64,000 nt of DNA from Lachnospiraceae bacterium G11 (GTDB lineage: Bacteria; Bacillota; Clostridia; Lachnospirales; Lachnospiraceae), in NCBI GenBank assembly GCA_900103495.1, contig FMWZ01000008.1, positions 62,001 to 126,000 of the forward strand, in the 5' to 3' direction. The position numbers were made by a program, and so were the translations under genes. The notes beneath the pieces were generated by a model that worked only from the letters and a program-made list of their open reading frames with translations, was not told the origin of the DNA and searched no databases. Below, piece after piece: positions 26,881 through 37,181 of the stretch (the stretch's first letter is position 1; every line of letters begins with the position of its first letter).

Positions 26881-27999
26881 TTATCTGACAGGTATTCCGT
26901 TGACCTCTACAGAATCATTAATCTCTATCACTATGCAGTTTCTGCCGTCCACCTCTTTTGTGGTAATCAGGTCAAGTCTCTCGGGGTTAACTTTAATTTG
27001 GATATCCGGTGTTTTTACCTCGAAAGCTTTCTTGTTATATACGTTGCTGACCTGAAGGCTCATGTTCTCCCCGGCTGCAGCATCGTAATAGCTGTCAAAA
27101 TCAGTAAGTTTCTCCTCTTTCACACCTGAGGTCTCAAATAGCCGTCTCATCTCCTGTTTGCCAAGACTTAAAGGCTCCACCTCTTCGGCGTGCTCTTCCA
27201 CCATCTCGCACAGATTCTCGTGGATGTTCTTAACTACCTCGTACTCGCAGTCATCACCCAAAGTTTCCTCGATAATGGTCTGGAAAGTTTCCTTCTGAAT
27301 CTTGGCTGTAAGAGGAAGGGTGCCTCCAAAGAGCATGTCTGTTAGATCTTCGTGAAAATCAGCAGCATCTTTTGTATAGAAAAGGGTGCTGTGAATGTCG
27401 GTTGCTCTGTCATTAAAAGCAGGGAAAACAAAAGCAAACTCTGGCATGTCAACCACCCAGTCTCGAATCCTATTGGCAAAGGAATTGGATTCCTGGAAAT
27501 ATGAAAGACCGGGCTTTGAAAGGTTTACGGGACAGATGCAGGTCATAATGTACTCATAAACCTCATCGGAGCCGTCCTCTACCTCTATTCCGTCGGTGGT
27601 CTTCATGGGAATATCGTAGTTATCGTGGATTAACAGTATAAGATAATTCCCGGGGTAATTGTAGGAATCGATGATTTTATCATAAAACTTCTCAAGCATC
27701 TCCTCATCGTTAAGCTTGCTGTTTCGAAGCTTAAGGAGAGTATTCTGTGTGCCCCCCTCTTCCTCTGATACAAGGGGGAACTCCAGATTTACAAGGTTCT
27801 TTCCGATGGTGCCTGAAAGGGCCTTTCTGAAAATCTCAAAGTACTTGAAAATATCTTCTTCAGGTAATGTAAGGAAGGGCTCCTTAAATACCATCTTTTT
27901 ATTCTTCTCCGCATCCACATAGCAGCCACAGATTCTGTCGATGGCGCACTTGGACTGTGTGAAGCGCTTCTTAATCTCATTTATTTCAGGTTTAAACAT
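26881..27999 (-). CDS. DUF4317 family protein
   Basis: The 372-residue soluble protein matches the DUF4317 family, found mainly in Clostridia and without known function. Recognisable stretches are the N-terminal EINEIKKRFTQSKCAIDRICGCYVD, where two Cys and a Gly-Cys-Tyr motif stand out, the acidic middle, and the C-terminal segment with DIQIKVNPERLDLI. No signal peptide or membrane helix is seen. It lies 26 bp after the Na/Ca exchanger gene on the same strand and before a terminator-like hairpin, so it is probably the last gene of the long operon that begins at asnB or at the exchanger. Confidence 0.8.
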   Translation of the reverse strand: MFKPEINEIKKRFTQSKCAIDRICGCYVDAEKNKKMVFKEPFLTLPEEDIFKYFEIFRKALSGTIGKNLVNLEFPLVSEEEGGTQNTLLKLRNSKLNDEEMLEKFYDKIIDSYNYPGNYLILLIHDNYDIPMKTTDGIEVEDGSDEVYEYIMTCICPVNLSKPGLSYFQESNSFANRIRDWVVDMPEFAFVFPAFNDRATDIHSTLFYTKDAADFHEDLTDMLFGGTLPLTAKIQKETFQTIIEETLGDDCEYEVVKNIHENLCEMVEEHAEEVEPLSLGKQEMRRLFETSGVKEEKLTDFDSYYDAAAGENMSLQVSNVYNKKAFEVKTPDIQIKVNPERLDLITTKEVDGRNCIVIEINDSVEVNGIPVR

Positions 28000-28025
28000 A
28001 ATAACTCCTAAATCAATACATTATT

Positions 28026-29006
28026 TTATGCCACAAACTGGAAGGTGCAGAAAGCAGCATACACAATTAAAAGAATAATACCCTGATAGCGGGAAAGTTT
28101 GCCTTTAATCAGTGCAGGCACAGTGAGGAAAAGCATTACAAACATCATTACAGGGATGTCTACCACCAGGCTGGCATTTAACCCGTTAATGGTTTTCTCC
28201 ACAGGAAGGTTAAAGGGCTGCAAAAGAATTGACAGGCCGCTGACCAATACAAGGTTAAACATGTTGGCGCCTACAACGTTGCCAAGGGAAAGAGCGCCAT
28301 GGCCCTTCGCCAAGGCTGTAATGGCTGTAACAAGCTCAGGGAGTGAGGTTCCAAGGGCTACAAAAGTAAGGGCGATTACCGACTCGGGAACACCGAGCTC
28401 TGTCGCAATGATGGTGCCGTTGTCAACAAGCAAATCAGCGCCAACGGCAATCAATGCTGCGCCAACAATCAAAAGTACAACATCCTTCCAGAAGGGGTTC
28501 TCCTTCTTTTGCTCTTCCTCTCCTTCCTCAGGTTCCACAGGTACAGCTTCAGGATTCTTAATGGCATTTCTTACCTGAAGAGCAATGTAAACCACAAAGA
28601 TTGCAAGAAGAATGGCTCCCGATAATCTGGTGAACTCTCCAAGCACATAGGCATTGAAAAGATAGAATGCCGCAGACAAAAAGAAAAAGAGCACAGGGGT
28701 CTTGAAGGACTTCTTATCCACCGGGGCAGGTTTAATGGCTACTGTCAAAGCCGCAATCAGTGCTGTGTTACAAATAACCGATCCGATTGCGTTACCGTAA
28801 GCAATCTGGCCGTGTCCGCTGACAGCGCTGGTGGCCGAAACCATTACCTCAGGAAGAGTCGTTCCTATTGAGACAACTGTTGCTCCTATTAATAATTCAG
28901 GTACATGAAATCTGTGTGCAATTCCGGTGGCTCCGTCTACGAACCAGTCGCCACCCTTTATAAGCAGAACAAATCCAAGAATGAATAAAAGTACCGCTAC
29001 TAACAT
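28026..29006 (-). CDS. Calcium/sodium antiporter (CaCA family, YrbG-like)
   Basis: The 326-residue membrane protein has the two inverted alpha-repeats of cation/Ca2+ exchangers. The first is around GATVVSIGTTLPEVMVSATS (about residues 41-60); the second is around LTFVALGTSLPELVTAITAL with the following GNVVGANMFNL. The acidic Glu in each TLPE/SLPE motif is the ion-binding residue. A charged loop rich in Glu and Lys (about 157-166) separates the halves. It would exchange Na+ or H+ for Ca2+ across the cytoplasmic membrane. It lies 47 bp after dapL with a GGAGAA site. Confidence 0.92.
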   Translation of the reverse strand: MLVAVLLFILGFVLLIKGGDWFVDGATGIAHRFHVPELLIGATVVSIGTTLPEVMVSATSAVSGHGQIAYGNAIGSVICNTALIAALTVAIKPAPVDKKSFKTPVLFFFLSAAFYLFNAYVLGEFTRLSGAILLAIFVVYIALQVRNAIKNPEAVPVEPEEGEEEQKKENPFWKDVVLLIVGAALIAVGADLLVDNGTIIATELGVPESVIALTFVALGTSLPELVTAITALAKGHGALSLGNVVGANMFNLVLVSGLSILLQPFNLPVEKTINGLNASLVVDIPVMMFVMLFLTVPALIKGKLSRYQGIILLIVYAAFCTFQFVA

Positions 29007-29053
29007 ATCTTTGTTCTCCGTTTCTTTAATCTAAAACTACAGAGAACATTATA

Positions 29054-30268
29054 TCACAGCTTCGCGATACGCTCTACCGCTTCTTTGGTCCTGTCTGCAT
29101 TTCCAAAGGCTGTAAGGCGGAAGAAATGCTCGCCGCAGGGGCCGAAGCCAACACCGGGGGTTCCCACAACCTGGGCCTTGTTCAAAAGGCAGTCGAAAAA
29201 CTCCCAGCTTAACATGTCGTCAGGGGTGCAAAGCCAGATATAGGGAGCGTTCTTGCCGCCGTAAACTTCGTATCCTGCAGCCTTTAATCCGCTATAGATT
29301 ACAGATGCGTTATTCATATAGTAATCCACCAGGGCCCTGACTTCCCGCTTTCCCTCATCAGTGTAGATGGCCTCCCCGGCTCTTTGAACAATATAAGGCG
29401 CTCCGTTAAACTTGGTGCCGTGTCTTCTTGCCCATAATGAATGAAGTTTGACGCCGTCAATTTCCAAATCCTTAGGCACAACAGTGTATCCCAGTCTTAA
29501 CCCTGTAAAACCTGCCGTCTTTGAGAAGGATCTGAACTCAATGGCGCACTCTCTCGCTCCCTCACATTCATAAATGCTGTGAGGCACATTTTCTTCTCTT
29601 ATATATGCTTCATAAGCGGAATCATAGAGAATTACCGCTTTATTTTTCAATGCATAATCAACCCATTCCTGAAGCCCCTCTTTGGTAATAACCTCTCCCG
29701 TAGGGTTATTGGGGAAACACAAATAGATCATGTCGGGGACTTCATCAGGGAGCTCCGGCACAAATCCATTCTCTACTGTGCAGGGCATGTAAATCACGTT
29801 CTTAAACTTTCCGGTTGCCTCATCAAAAGCGCCTGTTCGCCCTGCCATAACATTGGAATCCACGTAAACGGGATAAACCGGGTCGCAAACTGCAACCTTG
29901 TTGTTCACATCAAAGATTTCCTGGATATTTCCGCAGTCGGATTTCGCCCCATCGGAAACAAAAATCTCATCGGCAGCTACATCGCAACCCCTTGCGGCAT
30001 AATCATTCTTAGAAATGGCACTTCTTAAGAATTCATAGCCCAAATCAGGGGCATAGCCTTTAAAACTCTCCTCCCTGCCCATCTCATCCGTGGCCTTATG
30101 AAGAGCCTTTAAAACGCTGTCGGTAAGAGGTCTTGTAACATCACCGATTCCAAGGCGGATAATGTCCGCATCGGGATTTGCCTCCTTATATGCCTGCACC
30201 TTCTTTGCTATCCCTGAGAACAAATAGCTTCCGGGCAGTTTAAGATAGTTCGAATTTATTCTTGCCAT
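29054..30268 (-). CDS. dapL: LL-diaminopimelate aminotransferase
   Basis: DapL converts tetrahydrodipicolinate to LL-diaminopimelate in one PLP-dependent step, using glutamate as amino donor. This bypasses the succinylase and acetylase routes. The 404-residue protein shows the DapL N-terminus [29 protein letters not shown], the PNNPTGEV segment and the PLP lysine in [15 protein letters not shown] (about residue 246). Length and wording separate it from general aspartate aminotransferases. Its start overlaps the end of dapF by 13 bp, and it follows gltBD, which supply the glutamate it uses. Confidence 0.95.
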   Translation of the reverse strand: MARINSNYLKLPGSYLFSGIAKKVQAYKEANPDADIIRLGIGDVTRPLTDSVLKALHKATDEMGREESFKGYAPDLGYEFLRSAISKNDYAARGCDVAADEIFVSDGAKSDCGNIQEIFDVNNKVAVCDPVYPVYVDSNVMAGRTGAFDEATGKFKNVIYMPCTVENGFVPELPDEVPDMIYLCFPNNPTGEVITKEGLQEWVDYALKNKAVILYDSAYEAYIREENVPHSIYECEGARECAIEFRSFSKTAGFTGLRLGYTVVPKDLEIDGVKLHSLWARRHGTKFNGAPYIVQRAGEAIYTDEGKREVRALVDYYMNNASVIYSGLKAAGYEVYGGKNAPYIWLCTPDDMLSWEFFDCLLNKAQVVGTPGVGFGPCGEHFFRLTAFGNADRTKEAVERIAKL

Positions 30269-31125
30269 TCCAAAACTCCTTCAAAGGATATCTCGGCGGG
30301 CCCCGTCATATAAACATGGCCATCTGCTGCGTAATTAACCGTAATCACGCCCCCAAGCACCTCTATATTAATATCTGTATTCCTCTCATAAAAGCCGTTC
30401 AAAACTCCGGCCACCGTCAACGCAGAACAGCCTGTTCCGCAGGCCATGGTCTCCCCGGTGCCCCTCTCCCAGACTCTCATCTTTACATGAGTTTTGTCGA
30501 GGTTTTGAACGAACTCAATATTTGCTTTTTTAGGAAAAAACGGATGTTTCTCCAACATAGGCCCAATACGGTCTATCTCAATGTTATCAACGTCATCGAC
30601 GTATATAATCCCGTGGGGATTACCCATGGAAACGCAGGAGATTTTGTACTCTGTGCCCTGAGCCTCCAAAGGATGCATTAATACAGGTTCCAGAGGATTA
30701 TCAACCATGGAAGTGTTAACGGGAATCTGGGCCGGCTTAAGAATTGGCTCCCCCATATCAACCCTTGCAGACATGACCTTTCCTTTGGAAATGAAAAGCT
30801 TTATATGCTTCACCTTTCCAAAGCTTTCAATGTCAACTTCCTCCTTATCCCAAAGCCCCTTGTCGTAAACGTACTTTGCAACGCACCTTATTCCGTTGCC
30901 GCACATCTCAGATCTGCTGCCGTCTGCGTTATACATCTCCATCTCAAAATCGGCTATGCCAGAGGGGTTAATAAATATAACCCCGTCTGAGCCGATTCCG
31001 AAATGCCTGTTGCTGACATTTCGAACGAATTGAGGTTTTGAGAAACTGTCTATATGGAATCGGCTTCCGTCTATGTAAACATAGTCGTTGCCGCATCCAT
31101 GCATTTTGGTAAACTCGATTTGCAT
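30256..31125 (-). CDS. dapF: Diaminopimelate epimerase
   Basis: DapF interconverts LL- and meso-diaminopimelate, the precursor of lysine and of the peptidoglycan cross-link. Both catalytic cysteines are visible: MCGNGIRC (about residue 72) and [10 protein letters not shown] (about 220). The family N-terminus [15 protein letters not shown] follows the chosen start (ATG 31123-31125, GAGGAAG site 4 bases upstream; a longer frame to 31170 is not supported). dapF and dapL overlap, so the two last DAP steps are made together. It lies 10 bp after gltD. Confidence 0.97.
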   Translation of the reverse strand: MQIEFTKMHGCGNDYVYIDGSRFHIDSFSKPQFVRNVSNRHFGIGSDGVIFINPSGIADFEMEMYNADGSRSEMCGNGIRCVAKYVYDKGLWDKEEVDIESFGKVKHIKLFISKGKVMSARVDMGEPILKPAQIPVNTSMVDNPLEPVLMHPLEAQGTEYKISCVSMGNPHGIIYVDDVDNIEIDRIGPMLEKHPFFPKKANIEFVQNLDKTHVKMRVWERGTGETMACGTGCSALTVAGVLNGFYERNTDINIEVLGGVITVNYAADGHVYMTGPAEISFEGVLEWQE

Positions 31126-31135
31126 CTTTCTTCCT

Positions 31136-32644
31136 CTACAGATTGCTGTATCCCATAAGGGACTCATCAACGGCCTTAGCCGCCGCTCTTCCTTCAGCTA
31201 TTGCCCACACCACAAGAGACTGGCCTCTGTGCATATCGCCGCATACGAAGACTTTATCCTTACTGGTGGCGAAGGCCCCTTCCTTTGTAGCCACATTGGT
31301 TCTGGCATTTCTTTCAACACCAAAATCATTTACAACATAGTCCTGGCTCCCAAGGAATCCCGCTGCTATTAAAACCAGATCAGCCTTCATTACCTCTTCG
31401 CTTCCCTTTACAGGTACCATATTCATTCTGCCTGTCTTGGGGTCCTTCTGAGGCTCCAGTTTAACTGTTTTAATCTCTTTAAGTTTGCCATCCTTATCCT
31501 TCACAAACTCGGTAACCGTAGTCTGATATATTCTTGGATCACTGCCAAAAACAGCAATTGCTTCTTCCTGGCCGTAATCGGTCTTAAGAACCTTGGGCCA
31601 TTCGGGCCATGGATTTGACGGGGTTCTTGATACGGGAGGCTTGGGCATCATCTCAAGCTGAATGACACTTCCCGCACCAAGTCTTATGGAAGTACCAACG
31701 CAGTCATTTCCTGTATCACCGCCGCCGATGATGACTACGTTTTTACCCTTAAGATTTCCCCATGACATGGTCTTACATTCAGTAAGCTTTGCCACATCAT
31801 AGTTTTCATCCATAAGCTTCTTACTGACTTCCTTTAAGAAATCTACTGCAAAATAGATACCCTTTGCATCCCTTCCGGGAGCATTAATGTCTCTGGGATT
31901 GGAAGCTCCGCAGGCAAGGACAATTCGATCGTACTCCTTAAGCAAATCCTTTGCCTTCACATCTTTTCCAACATCAGAGCCGTACTTAAACTCAATGCCC
32001 GATTCTTCCATAATCTTTAGTCTTCTGTCGATGACTCTCTTATCAAGCTTCATGTTGGGAATACCGTATCTCAACAAACCGCCGGCTCTGTCGTTTCTCT
32101 CAAAAACAGTAACCTTATGGCCTCTTGAGTTAAGGGCTGCTGCCGCCGCAAGTCCCGAAGGGCCGCTTCCTATAACGGCTACTTTCTTGCCGGTCCTCAC
32201 AGTAGGTACCTTCGCTTTTACCAGACCGTGTTCAAAAGCGTATTCTATTATGTATTTCTCATTGTCCTTTGTGGTGACGCTCTCTCCGTTTACGGAACAG
32301 GTACATGCCGCCTCACAAAGAGCGGGACAAACCCTTGATGTAAACTCCGGGAAACTGTGGGTGAGAGAAAGTCTCTCGTAGGCCTGTGCAATGTTTCCTC
32401 TGTACAAAGCATCGTTGGTCTCAGGCACAAGGTTGTGCAAAGGACATCCCGATGCCATGCCGCTTATCATCTCTCCCGCCTGGCAAAAAGGTATTCCGCA
32501 CTCCATACATCTGGCCGCCTGAGCTTTTCTCTTCTCAGGTGACAGGTTCTTGTGGAACTCGTCAAAATTTTTGATTCTTTCAAGGGGGGCTATGCAAGTA
32601 TCGTTTTCTCTTTCATATTCCAAAAAACCGCCGGGTTTTCCCAT
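31136..32644 (-). CDS. gltD: Glutamate synthase small (beta) subunit
   Basis: GltD feeds electrons from NADPH through FAD and Fe-S clusters to GltB. The 502-residue protein has an N-terminal double-cluster domain with CMECGIPFCQ, CPLHN and CPALCEAACT. The FAD-binding GSGPSGLAAAAAL lies near residue 156, and an NADPH-binding IIGGGDTGNDC near 308. The ATG at 32642-32644 lies 1 base after the gltB stop and is preceded by AGGAGG within the gltB end, so translation is coupled. Length matches the family. Confidence 0.96.
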   Translation of the reverse strand: MGKPGGFLEYERENDTCIAPLERIKNFDEFHKNLSPEKRKAQAARCMECGIPFCQAGEMISGMASGCPLHNLVPETNDALYRGNIAQAYERLSLTHSFPEFTSRVCPALCEAACTCSVNGESVTTKDNEKYIIEYAFEHGLVKAKVPTVRTGKKVAVIGSGPSGLAAAAALNSRGHKVTVFERNDRAGGLLRYGIPNMKLDKRVIDRRLKIMEESGIEFKYGSDVGKDVKAKDLLKEYDRIVLACGASNPRDINAPGRDAKGIYFAVDFLKEVSKKLMDENYDVAKLTECKTMSWGNLKGKNVVIIGGGDTGNDCVGTSIRLGAGSVIQLEMMPKPPVSRTPSNPWPEWPKVLKTDYGQEEAIAVFGSDPRIYQTTVTEFVKDKDGKLKEIKTVKLEPQKDPKTGRMNMVPVKGSEEVMKADLVLIAAGFLGSQDYVVNDFGVERNARTNVATKEGAFATSKDKVFVCGDMHRGQSLVVWAIAEGRAAAKAVDESLMGYSNL

Positions 32645-32645
32645 C

Positions 32646-35600
32646 TTACTTACCCTCCTTTTCTCTTGCATTGAATGCTTCGATTGCTGCCTCTTCAGAG
32701 TTCATACCCTGTTCCTCAAACGTGTGGATGAGGTGCATCAATGATTTGTAATCCGCAGGGATTATCTTTTTAAACTTAGGCAGATACTCGTCAAACTCCT
32801 CAAGGATCTTTGTGGCCTTCTTTGACTTGGTATGCTTAACGTGTTTCTTTAACATATCCTTCAGCTCAGCCACATCCGCCTTGCTTTCCACCTGCTCCAT
32901 GAGAACAAGTTCCTTATTAAGGTTTCTGTATAAGTGATTGTCCTCATCAAGTACGTATGCAACACCACCGCTCATGCCGGCTGCAAAGTTCTTGCCTGTG
33001 GGTCCGATTACAACTGCGCATCCGCCTGTCATATACTCGCATCCGTGCTCGCCTACGCCCTCAACCACAGCTCTTGCTCCGGAGTTTCTTACACAGAATC
33101 TCTCACCTGCCATGCCTGCTATATAGGCTTCACCCGATGTGGCACCGTACAAAGCAACGTTACCAAGGATTATGTTCTCCTCAGGCTCATAGCCTGCGTC
33201 ATCCGGCGCACACACGGTAATCTTACCGCCTGACAGGCCCTTGCCAAGGTAGTCGTTTGCTTCACCTGTGATATTTAATGTAAGGCCCTTTGGAATGAAA
33301 GCACCAAAGCTTTGTCCGCCGGCTCCCTTACAGTTAACAACGATTGTATCTTCCTTGAGTCCCTCGGGATTCTTTCTTGTGATTTCCGCGCCAAGAAGTG
33401 TACCGAAGGCTCTGTCCGTATTCTTTATTTCAATGGAAACCTTTGACTTTGTTCCCTTCTTTATGGACTCCATTACGCCCTTGTCCGAAAGAAGAACTCT
33501 CTCATCGGGAGTGGTTTCAAGCTTAAAGTCATAGAGATTATCCTTATCGGGCTTATTGTAGGGCTCCACAGGAGCAAGGATTTGATCAAGGCTTAGCTTA
33601 ACGCCTGTATCCTCTTTGGCCTTAAGGAAATCCACACGTCCCACCAGCTCATCAAGGGTTCTTACCCCAAGCTTTGCCATGTACTCTCTAAGCTCTCTTG
33701 CTATGAAAAGCATAAAGTTCTCAACGTACTCAGGCTTTCCTGCAAACCTCTTTCTAAGCTCGGGATTCTGGGTGGCAATACCCATGGGACAGGTATCAAG
33801 GTTACAGACCCTCATCATTACGCATCCTAAAGCTACCAGGGGCGCTGTGGCAAAACCGAATTCCTCAGCTCCCAAGCATGCGGCTATAGCCACGTCTCTT
33901 CCGCTCATAAGCTTTCCGTCTGTCTCTACGATTACCCTGTCTCTTAAGCCGTTCTTAATAAGTGTCTGGTGTGTCTCTGCAAGTCCCAGTTCCCAGGGAA
34001 GTCCCGCATTGTGAATTGAACTAATGGGAGCTGCACCTGTACCTCCGTCGTAACCTGAAATAAGGATTACCCTTGCTCCTGCCTTGGCAACACCTGCAGC
34101 AACGGTTCCGACTCCCGCCTCACTTACAAGCTTTACGGAAATCCTTGCGTTCTTGTTGGCGCACTTAAGGTCAAATATAAGCTGTGCCAGATCCTCAATG
34201 GAATAAATGTCATGATGAGGGGGCGGTGAAATAAGACTTACTCCGGGAGTAGAGTGACGGGTTTTGGCAATCCAAGGGTACACCTTTCCTGCAGGAAGAT
34301 GTCCGCCTTCACCGGGCTTGGCTCCCTGAGCCATCTTAATCTGAAGCTCCTTGGCACTTACAAGGTATTTGCTTGTTACACCAAATCGTCCGCTTGCCAC
34401 CTGCTTGATTGCAGATGATCTGTCATGGTCGGTTCCTGCGGAAGCAATTCTTTCATCGCTCTCACCGCCTTCACCACTGTTTGATTTGCCTTTCAGATGG
34501 TTCATGGCAATGGCCAGCGCTTCATGTGCCTCCTCGGAAATTGAACCGTAGCTCATGGCACCGGTTTTGAATCTCTTTACGATTTCCTTCTCGTCTTCTA
34601 CTTCTGAGATATCGATGCCTTTTTCCGGAAATTCAAAATCCATAAGGCTTCTTAAGTAACCTGTCTCCTCTTTGTCAACCATTGAGGTGTAGGTCTTAAA
34701 CTTCTCATAATTACCCTCTCTCACTGCGCTTTGAAGCATGTGAATTGTCTGAGGATTGTATCTGTGCTTCTCGCCCTGTGAGCGCATTTTATGGCGGCCC
34801 ACAGAGTCGAGAGTCATGGTGGTATCAAGTCCAAGGGGGTCGAAGGCCTTGGAGTGCTGTTTGTCTGTATTGTCTGCAATATCCTCTAGTCCTATCCCGC
34901 CGACTCTTGAAACCGTACCGGTGAAATAAGTATCGATTACTTCTTTGTTAACGCCCACTGCCTCGAAAATCTTGCTGCCCATGTAGGACTGGATTGTTGA
35001 AATACCCATCTTTGAAGCAATCTTTACGATGCCCTTTAAAACAGCGTGGTCGTAGTCCTCAACAGCTGCATAGTAATCCTTATTTAAGTTGCCCTCGTCA
35101 ATGAGACGGCCTATTGTGGCATGAGTAAGGTAAGGGTTAACCGCACAGGCACCAAAGCCAAGAAGGGTTGCAAAGTGATGTACCTCTCTGGGTTCACCGG
35201 ACTCTAAGATAAGAGACATGGCGGTGCACTTCTTGGTTCTTACCAGATGCTGATGCACTGCTGCCACCGCAAGAAGTGAGGGCAGGGCCACTCTGTTTTC
35301 ATCCACTCCTCTGTCGGATAAAACAAGAATGTTTGTGCCGTCCTTATATGCCTTGTCCACCTCAACAAAAAGGTGATCCAAAACTCTTTCTATTGGAGTG
35401 CTCTTATAGTAAACTGTAGAAACCTCGGACACCTTGAATCCGGGCTTGTTCATTTTCTTAATCTTAATCATGTCAAGGTCCGTAAGAATGGGATTGTGAA
35501 TCTTAAGGACATGACAGTTCTCAGCCTTCTTCTCCAAAAGGTTGCCGTTCTTGCCCACGTACACGTTAGTAGAGGTAACGATTTTTTCCCTGTCTGCATC

Positions 35601-37163
35601 AATTGGCGGGTTGGTAACCTGAGCAAAAAGCTGTTTAAAGTAGTTAAACAAAGGCTGGTACTCTCCGGACAAAGCAGCCAGGGGAGTGTCTATTCCCATG
35701 GACCCGATCTGCTCGGCGCCGTTTAAGGCCATGTTAAGGATGCTTTCTCTGCACTCCTCATAGGAATATCCAAAGGCCTTAAGGAGCTTGATCAGATCGT
35801 CTCCCTCGTAGCTTTCGGGCTTGATATTGGGAATCTTTAAGCTCTTTAACTCAAGCATGTTTCCGTCAAGCCACTCGCCGTAGGGTTTCTCCAAAGCGTA
35901 GTGTTCCTTTAACTCCTCATCTCCGTAGATCTTGTGTTTTTTCATATCAACCACAAGCATCTTTCCGGGGTGAAGTCTTTCCTTCTTTAAGATGTGTGCC
36001 TCCTCCAAATCAAGCACACCGACTTCGGACGCCAGAATCAGTCTGCCGTCATCCATCACATAATATCTGGAGGGTCTTAATCCGTTACGGTCAAGAATCG
36101 CACCCATAACGTCGCCGTCTGAGAAAAGAATGGACGCAGGTCCGTCCCAGGGCTCCATCATTGTAGCGTAGTACTGGTAAAAATCCCTTCTCTCCATTGA
36201 GATCGTATCGTTGTGACTCCAGGGCTCGGGGATGAGAATCATGGCTGCCAAAGGGAGCTCCATTCCGCTCATCATAAGGAACTCCAGAGTGTTATCAAGC
36301 ATAGCGGAGTCTGAACCGAACTTGGGGATGACGGGAAGAACACGGGTCATGTCATCCTTTGAGAAGGTCTTGCTTTCCATGGTTTCTTCTCTGGCAAGCA
36401 TCTTATCCACGTTACCCTTGATGGTGTTGATCTCGCCGTTATGAACCAGCATTCTGTTGGGGTGTGCAAGCTTCCATGAAGGGTTGGTGTTTGTTGAGAA
36501 TCTTGAGTGAACCATGGATACGTTTGACTCGTATCTTTTATCCATTAAATCAAGGAAGAAGGTCCTGAGCTGTCCCACAAGGAACATACCCTTATATACG
36601 ATTGTTCTGCAGGAAAGGGATGCAACATAAGCTGTATCTGTGCTTTGCTCGAAGATTCTTCTTACAACATATAATCTTCTGTCAAAATCCAAATCGTTCG
36701 TGGTCTCCTCAGGTCTCTTTACAAATCCCTGAATAATGCGGGGCATGCAGCTGAGTGCTTTGCTTCCGAGAACCGATTCGTTAATGGGAACGTTTCTCCA
36801 GCCAAGGAATTCCAAACCTTCTTTTGAAGTGATAACCTCAAACATCTTTTTGTCTCTTGCACATTTAAGGTCATCATCGGGCATGAAAAACATTCCCACG
36901 CCGTACTCTCTTTCGCCTCCGAGAGTAATGCCCATTTTCTTACACTCATCAGAAAAAAGCTTGTGGGGAACTCCTGTGAGAATTCCTACACCGTCTCCTG
37001 TTTCTCCTGTGCCGTCTTTACCTGCTCTGTGTTCGAGGTTCTCGACAATACTTAATGCATCACAAACAAGTTTGTGACTTTTCTTTCCGTTGATATCGAT
37101 TATTGCACCGATACCGCAGTTGTCGTGTTCAAAAGATTGGTCATATAATCCTTGATTGTTCAT
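32646..37163 (-). CDS. gltB: Glutamate synthase large (alpha) subunit
   Basis: GltB transfers the glutamine amide to 2-oxoglutarate to give two glutamates. The 1505-residue protein carries a class-II glutaminase domain whose nucleophile Cys lies in HDNCGIGA (residue 16) after a 15-residue propeptide. It also carries the RFSTNTNPSWKLAHPNRMLVHNGE segment, the FMN-binding synthase domain, the 3Fe-4S motif CNLDTCPMGIATQ, and a C-terminal GXGXG beta-helix with repeats such as GLSGGKI and GEAYIAGMAGE. Length is normal. It lies 18 bp after pyrG and is coupled to gltD. Confidence 0.97.
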   Translation of the reverse strand: MNNQGLYDQSFEHDNCGIGAIIDINGKKSHKLVCDALSIVENLEHRAGKDGTGETGDGVGILTGVPHKLFSDECKKMGITLGGEREYGVGMFFMPDDDLKCARDKKMFEVITSKEGLEFLGWRNVPINESVLGSKALSCMPRIIQGFVKRPEETTNDLDFDRRLYVVRRIFEQSTDTAYVASLSCRTIVYKGMFLVGQLRTFFLDLMDKRYESNVSMVHSRFSTNTNPSWKLAHPNRMLVHNGEINTIKGNVDKMLAREETMESKTFSKDDMTRVLPVIPKFGSDSAMLDNTLEFLMMSGMELPLAAMILIPEPWSHNDTISMERRDFYQYYATMMEPWDGPASILFSDGDVMGAILDRNGLRPSRYYVMDDGRLILASEVGVLDLEEAHILKKERLHPGKMLVVDMKKHKIYGDEELKEHYALEKPYGEWLDGNMLELKSLKIPNIKPESYEGDDLIKLLKAFGYSYEECRESILNMALNGAEQIGSMGIDTPLAALSGEYQPLFNYFKQLFAQVTNPPIDADREKIVTSTNVYVGKNGNLLEKKAENCHVLKIHNPILTDLDMIKIKKMNKPGFKVSEVSTVYYKSTPIERVLDHLFVEVDKAYKDGTNILVLSDRGVDENRVALPSLLAVAAVHQHLVRTKKCTAMSLILESGEPREVHHFATLLGFGACAVNPYLTHATIGRLIDEGNLNKDYYAAVEDYDHAVLKGIVKIASKMGISTIQSYMGSKIFEAVGVNKEVIDTYFTGTVSRVGGIGLEDIADNTDKQHSKAFDPLGLDTTMTLDSVGRHKMRSQGEKHRYNPQTIHMLQSAVREGNYEKFKTYTSMVDKEETGYLRSLMDFEFPEKGIDISEVEDEKEIVKRFKTGAMSYGSISEEAHEALAIAMNHLKGKSNSGEGGESDERIASAGTDHDRSSAIKQVASGRFGVTSKYLVSAKELQIKMAQGAKPGEGGHLPAGKVYPWIAKTRHSTPGVSLISPPPHHDIYSIEDLAQLIFDLKCANKNARISVKLVSEAGVGTVAAGVAKAGARVILISGYDGGTGAAPISSIHNAGLPWELGLAETHQTLIKNGLRDRVIVETDGKLMSGRDVAIAACLGAEEFGFATAPLVALGCVMMRVCNLDTCPMGIATQNPELRKRFAGKPEYVENFMLFIARELREYMAKLGVRTLDELVGRVDFLKAKEDTGVKLSLDQILAPVEPYNKPDKDNLYDFKLETTPDERVLLSDKGVMESIKKGTKSKVSIEIKNTDRAFGTLLGAEITRKNPEGLKEDTIVVNCKGAGGQSFGAFIPKGLTLNITGEANDYLGKGLSGGKITVCAPDDAGYEPEENIILGNVALYGATSGEAYIAGMAGERFCVRNSGARAVVEGVGEHGCEYMTGGCAVVIGPTGKNFAAGMSGGVAYVLDEDNHLYRNLNKELVLMEQVESKADVAELKDMLKKHVKHTKSKKATKILEEFDEYLPKFKKIIPADYKSLMHLIHTFEEQGMNSEEAAIEAFNAREKEGK

Positions 37164-37181
37164 AGTTTCTTCCCTTTACAA

